From NCBI GenBank assembly GCA_028717045.1, contig JAQUON010000008.1, positions 1 to 23,170 of the forward strand: a DNA stretch of 23,170 bases, given 5' to 3'. Both the position numbers and the translations under genes were made by a program. The notes beneath the pieces were generated by a model. It had not been told where the DNA came from and did not search any database. It saw nothing but the letters and a program-made list of their open reading frames with translations. The stretch comes from Candidatus Omnitrophota bacterium (lineage in GTDB: Bacteria; Omnitrophota; Gorgyraeia; Gygaellales; Profunditerraquicolaceae). Of the stretch, positions 21,605 to 23,170 are shown piece by piece (positions within the stretch are counted from its first letter, which is position 1; the number at the start of each line of letters is the position of its first letter).

Positions 21605-23170
21605 ATTTTCCCGAATTTGGCGTAAAAAGGCCAGTTACCAACCTGATGATTTTTTCCGCCATTATTATACTTGCCTTATATAGTCTGACCCGCATAGGTA
21701 TCGATAGTATGCCTAAGATAGAGCCTCCCGTCATCACCGTTATTTCCTCCTACCCTGGCGCCAGCCCCGAAGACGTGGAAGTGAAGGTTACCGAACCGCT
21801 GGAAAATCAGCTCGCCACCACGCCGGGCCTAGAGAAGATAACCTCAAAATCTTCCGAAGGGGTTTCTGCCATTTCATTAAAGTTCATTTGGGGCACGAAT
21901 TTAGACGCTGCGTCTAACGATGTGCGCGACCGTATTGACCTTGCCAAGCGTTTCTTGCCGGATATACCCGATGAAATGGACAATCCGTTTATCTTCAAAT
22001 TAAATACCGCCAACATTCCTATTATATTTGTGGGTATCACTGCAAAGGAATCGTATCCCGACCTTTATGATTTGATTGACAAGAAGATCGGCGATGCGTT
22101 AAGGCAATTGCCTGGCGTAGGTACCGTCCAATTGATCGGAGGCCTCGAGCGTCAAATTAATGTATGGCTGGACAGGCAGCGCGTGGAAGGGTATGGATTC
22201 TCGGTCCTGGATATCCAGAACGTGTTGGAAAAAGAAAACATCGCCCAGCCTTTAGGGAAATTAAAGACCGGCTTGAGCGATTATCTTATCCGTTTACCCG
22301 GTGAGTTTGCGTCTCCGGAAGAGATAAATTTAGTGATTCTGGGAAAGCGCGACGGCAAATTCGTATATCTTAAGGATGTGGCAAACGTAGAAGATGGTTT
22401 TAAGGAAATTACCATGAACGTACGTATTAACAAGCGCCCCGGGCTAATGTTAATGGTACAAAAACAAACCGATACTAACACCGTGGAGGTGGCGCAGCGC
22501 ATAAAGGCAAAATTAAAGGAACTTGAAGGCATACTTCCCACGGATGTCACAATGTACACGATATTTGATAATTCCCAGGACATCATTGATTCTTTGGACT
22601 CTCTTAAATCCTCGGTTTGGGCGGGGATTACATTAGTTATTTTTGTGGTGTGGTTTTTCCTAAGAATGTTTTTGCCTAGCGTAATCATTGCCCTGACTAT
22701 CCCTTTTTCTCTGCTCATCGCCTTTATTTATTTGTTCTTAAGCGGACGGACTATCAATACTATCAGTCTTTCGTCGCTTGCGATTGCCGCAGGTATGGTG
22801 GTGGATAACGCCATTGTCGTTGTGGACAATGTCTATCGCAAACTGGAACGCGGCAACCGCCCTCAAGAGGCTGCTATATTCGGCACTCAGGAGATGTTTT
22901 TGTCCATTGCCGCCTCTACGTTTACTACGATAGTCGTATTCCTGCCTATGCTTTTTCTTCCGGGAGTAATCGGAATAATGTTCGGGGAGCTGGCGATCAT
23001 AGTAACGGTAACGCTGGTAGGCTCTCTTTTTACCGCAGCTACCTTCAGCCCGATGTTGTGTTCGCAATGGATGAGGGTAGTCTATGTCCCAGGGCAAAAG
23101 TCAAAATGGTTCGGTAAGTTTTATACCTTCTCGGAACATATGTTTAGGTCATGGGAGGACTTTTATTCTA
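21601..23170 (+). CDS. RND-family (HAE1/AcrB-like) efflux transporter, N-terminal half (3' truncated by window)
   Basis: The frame starts at ATG 21601 after GAGGAGG and stays open to the window edge, giving about 523 residues, roughly half a typical 1000-residue RND pump. It begins 'FPEFGVKRPVTNLMIFSAII', a first transmembrane helix, followed by the periplasmic porter region ('YPGASPEDVEVKVTEPLENQL', 'LPGVGTVQLIGG', 'LIRLPGEFASPEEI'). Transmembrane helices 2-6 follow from about residue 340. TM4 carries the proton-relay motif as 'GMVVDNAIVVVDN', with Asp then Asn where AcrB has two Asp. The transporter uses the proton gradient to pump substrates to the adaptor and TolC-type channel. The gene overlaps the adaptor stop by 4 bases. 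Substrate unknown. Confidence 0.95.
   Translation, partial: MNFPEFGVKRPVTNLMIFSAIIILALYSLTRIGIDSMPKIEPPVITVISSYPGASPEDVEVKVTEPLENQLATTPGLEKITSKSSEGVSAISLKFIWGTNLDAASNDVRDRIDLAKRFLPDIPDEMDNPFIFKLNTANIPIIFVGITAKESYPDLYDLIDKKIGDALRQLPGVGTVQLIGGLERQINVWLDRQRVEGYGFSVLDIQNVLEKENIAQPLGKLKTGLSDYLIRLPGEFASPEEINLVILGKRDGKFVYLKDVANVEDGFKEITMNVRINKRPGLMLMVQKQTDTNTVEVAQRIKAKLKELEGILPTDVTMYTIFDNSQDIIDSLDSLKSSVWAGITLVIFVVWFFLRMFLPSVIIALTIPFSLLIAFIYLFLSGRTINTISLSSLAIAAGMVVDNAIVVVDNVYRKLERGNRPQEAAIFGTQEMFLSIAASTFTTIVVFLPMLFLPGVIGIMFGELAIIVTVTLVGSLFTAATFSPMLCSQWMRVVYVPGQKSKWFGKFYTFSEHMFRSWEDFYS

Noticed and set aside
22790..22840. Asp-Asn instead of Asp-Asp in the RND TM4 motif, considered as an inactive pump
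   Set aside because: To my knowledge an Asp followed by Asn is frequent in HAE1-type RND proteins outside the AcrB group; one acid is retained.

Overview
The window looks like chromosomal DNA of an uncultured diderm (Gram-negative-type) bacterium. It encodes an outer-membrane TolC-type channel, a lipoprotein adaptor, an RND pump, a type IV pilus / type II secretion platform, an L,D-transpeptidase and PilZ (c-di-GMP) proteins. The gene style (tandem B12-binding radical SAM enzymes, PilM-type platform genes, many short overlaps, GTG/TTG starts) reminds me of the PVC side of the tree, for example Candidatus Omnitrophota. That placement is an impression, not something shown by a marker gene. No rRNA, tRNA, CRISPR array, insertion sequence or phage gene was seen. 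The longest stretch without a gene is about 220 bases (9776-9995).

Layout: (1) 1-213, the 3' end of a PilZ-domain gene. (2) 289-4622, three tandem B12-binding radical SAM genes on the plus strand; the second and third are close paralogues. (3) 4669-6198, a ComM/YifB-type AAA+ protein, the only minus-strand gene, convergent with the radical SAM genes. (4) 6355-9775, a tightly packed unit: coiled-coil membrane protein, divergent PAP2 (DUF212) protein, LysM plus L,D-transpeptidase, AccA and a PadR regulator. A candidate promoter precedes it and a candidate terminator follows it. (5) 9996-18104, a type IV pilus / type II secretion assembly cluster: PilB ATPase, PilC platform, a pilin, three minor (pseudo)pilins, a small two-TM protein, a PilM-PilN fusion, a PilO-like protein and a GspC/PilP-like protein. 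(6) 18154-18862, two PilZ-domain genes with their own near-consensus promoter. (7) 18998 to the right edge, a marR-tolC-adaptor-RND efflux operon; the pump gene runs off the window.

How it fits together: the pilus cluster has ATPase, platform, fibre subunits and alignment complex, but no secretin, retraction ATPase (PilT) or prepilin peptidase here, so those must lie elsewhere if the machine works. Its inner-membrane part is built like type II secretion: a fused L-type protein (PilM+PilN), an M/O-type protein and a membrane-anchored C-type protein. The adjacent PilZ genes suggest c-di-GMP input. ComM nearby is compatible with natural transformation but does not prove it. The efflux operon is probably repressed by its own first gene, MarR, through an inverted repeat over the -10 box. 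The points most worth checking are the PilM-PilN fusion, the short identical DNA block shared by two radical SAM paralogues, the adaptor that lacks an alpha-helical hairpin, and the uncharacterised triple radical SAM cassette. I did not find a clear-cut wholly new system.
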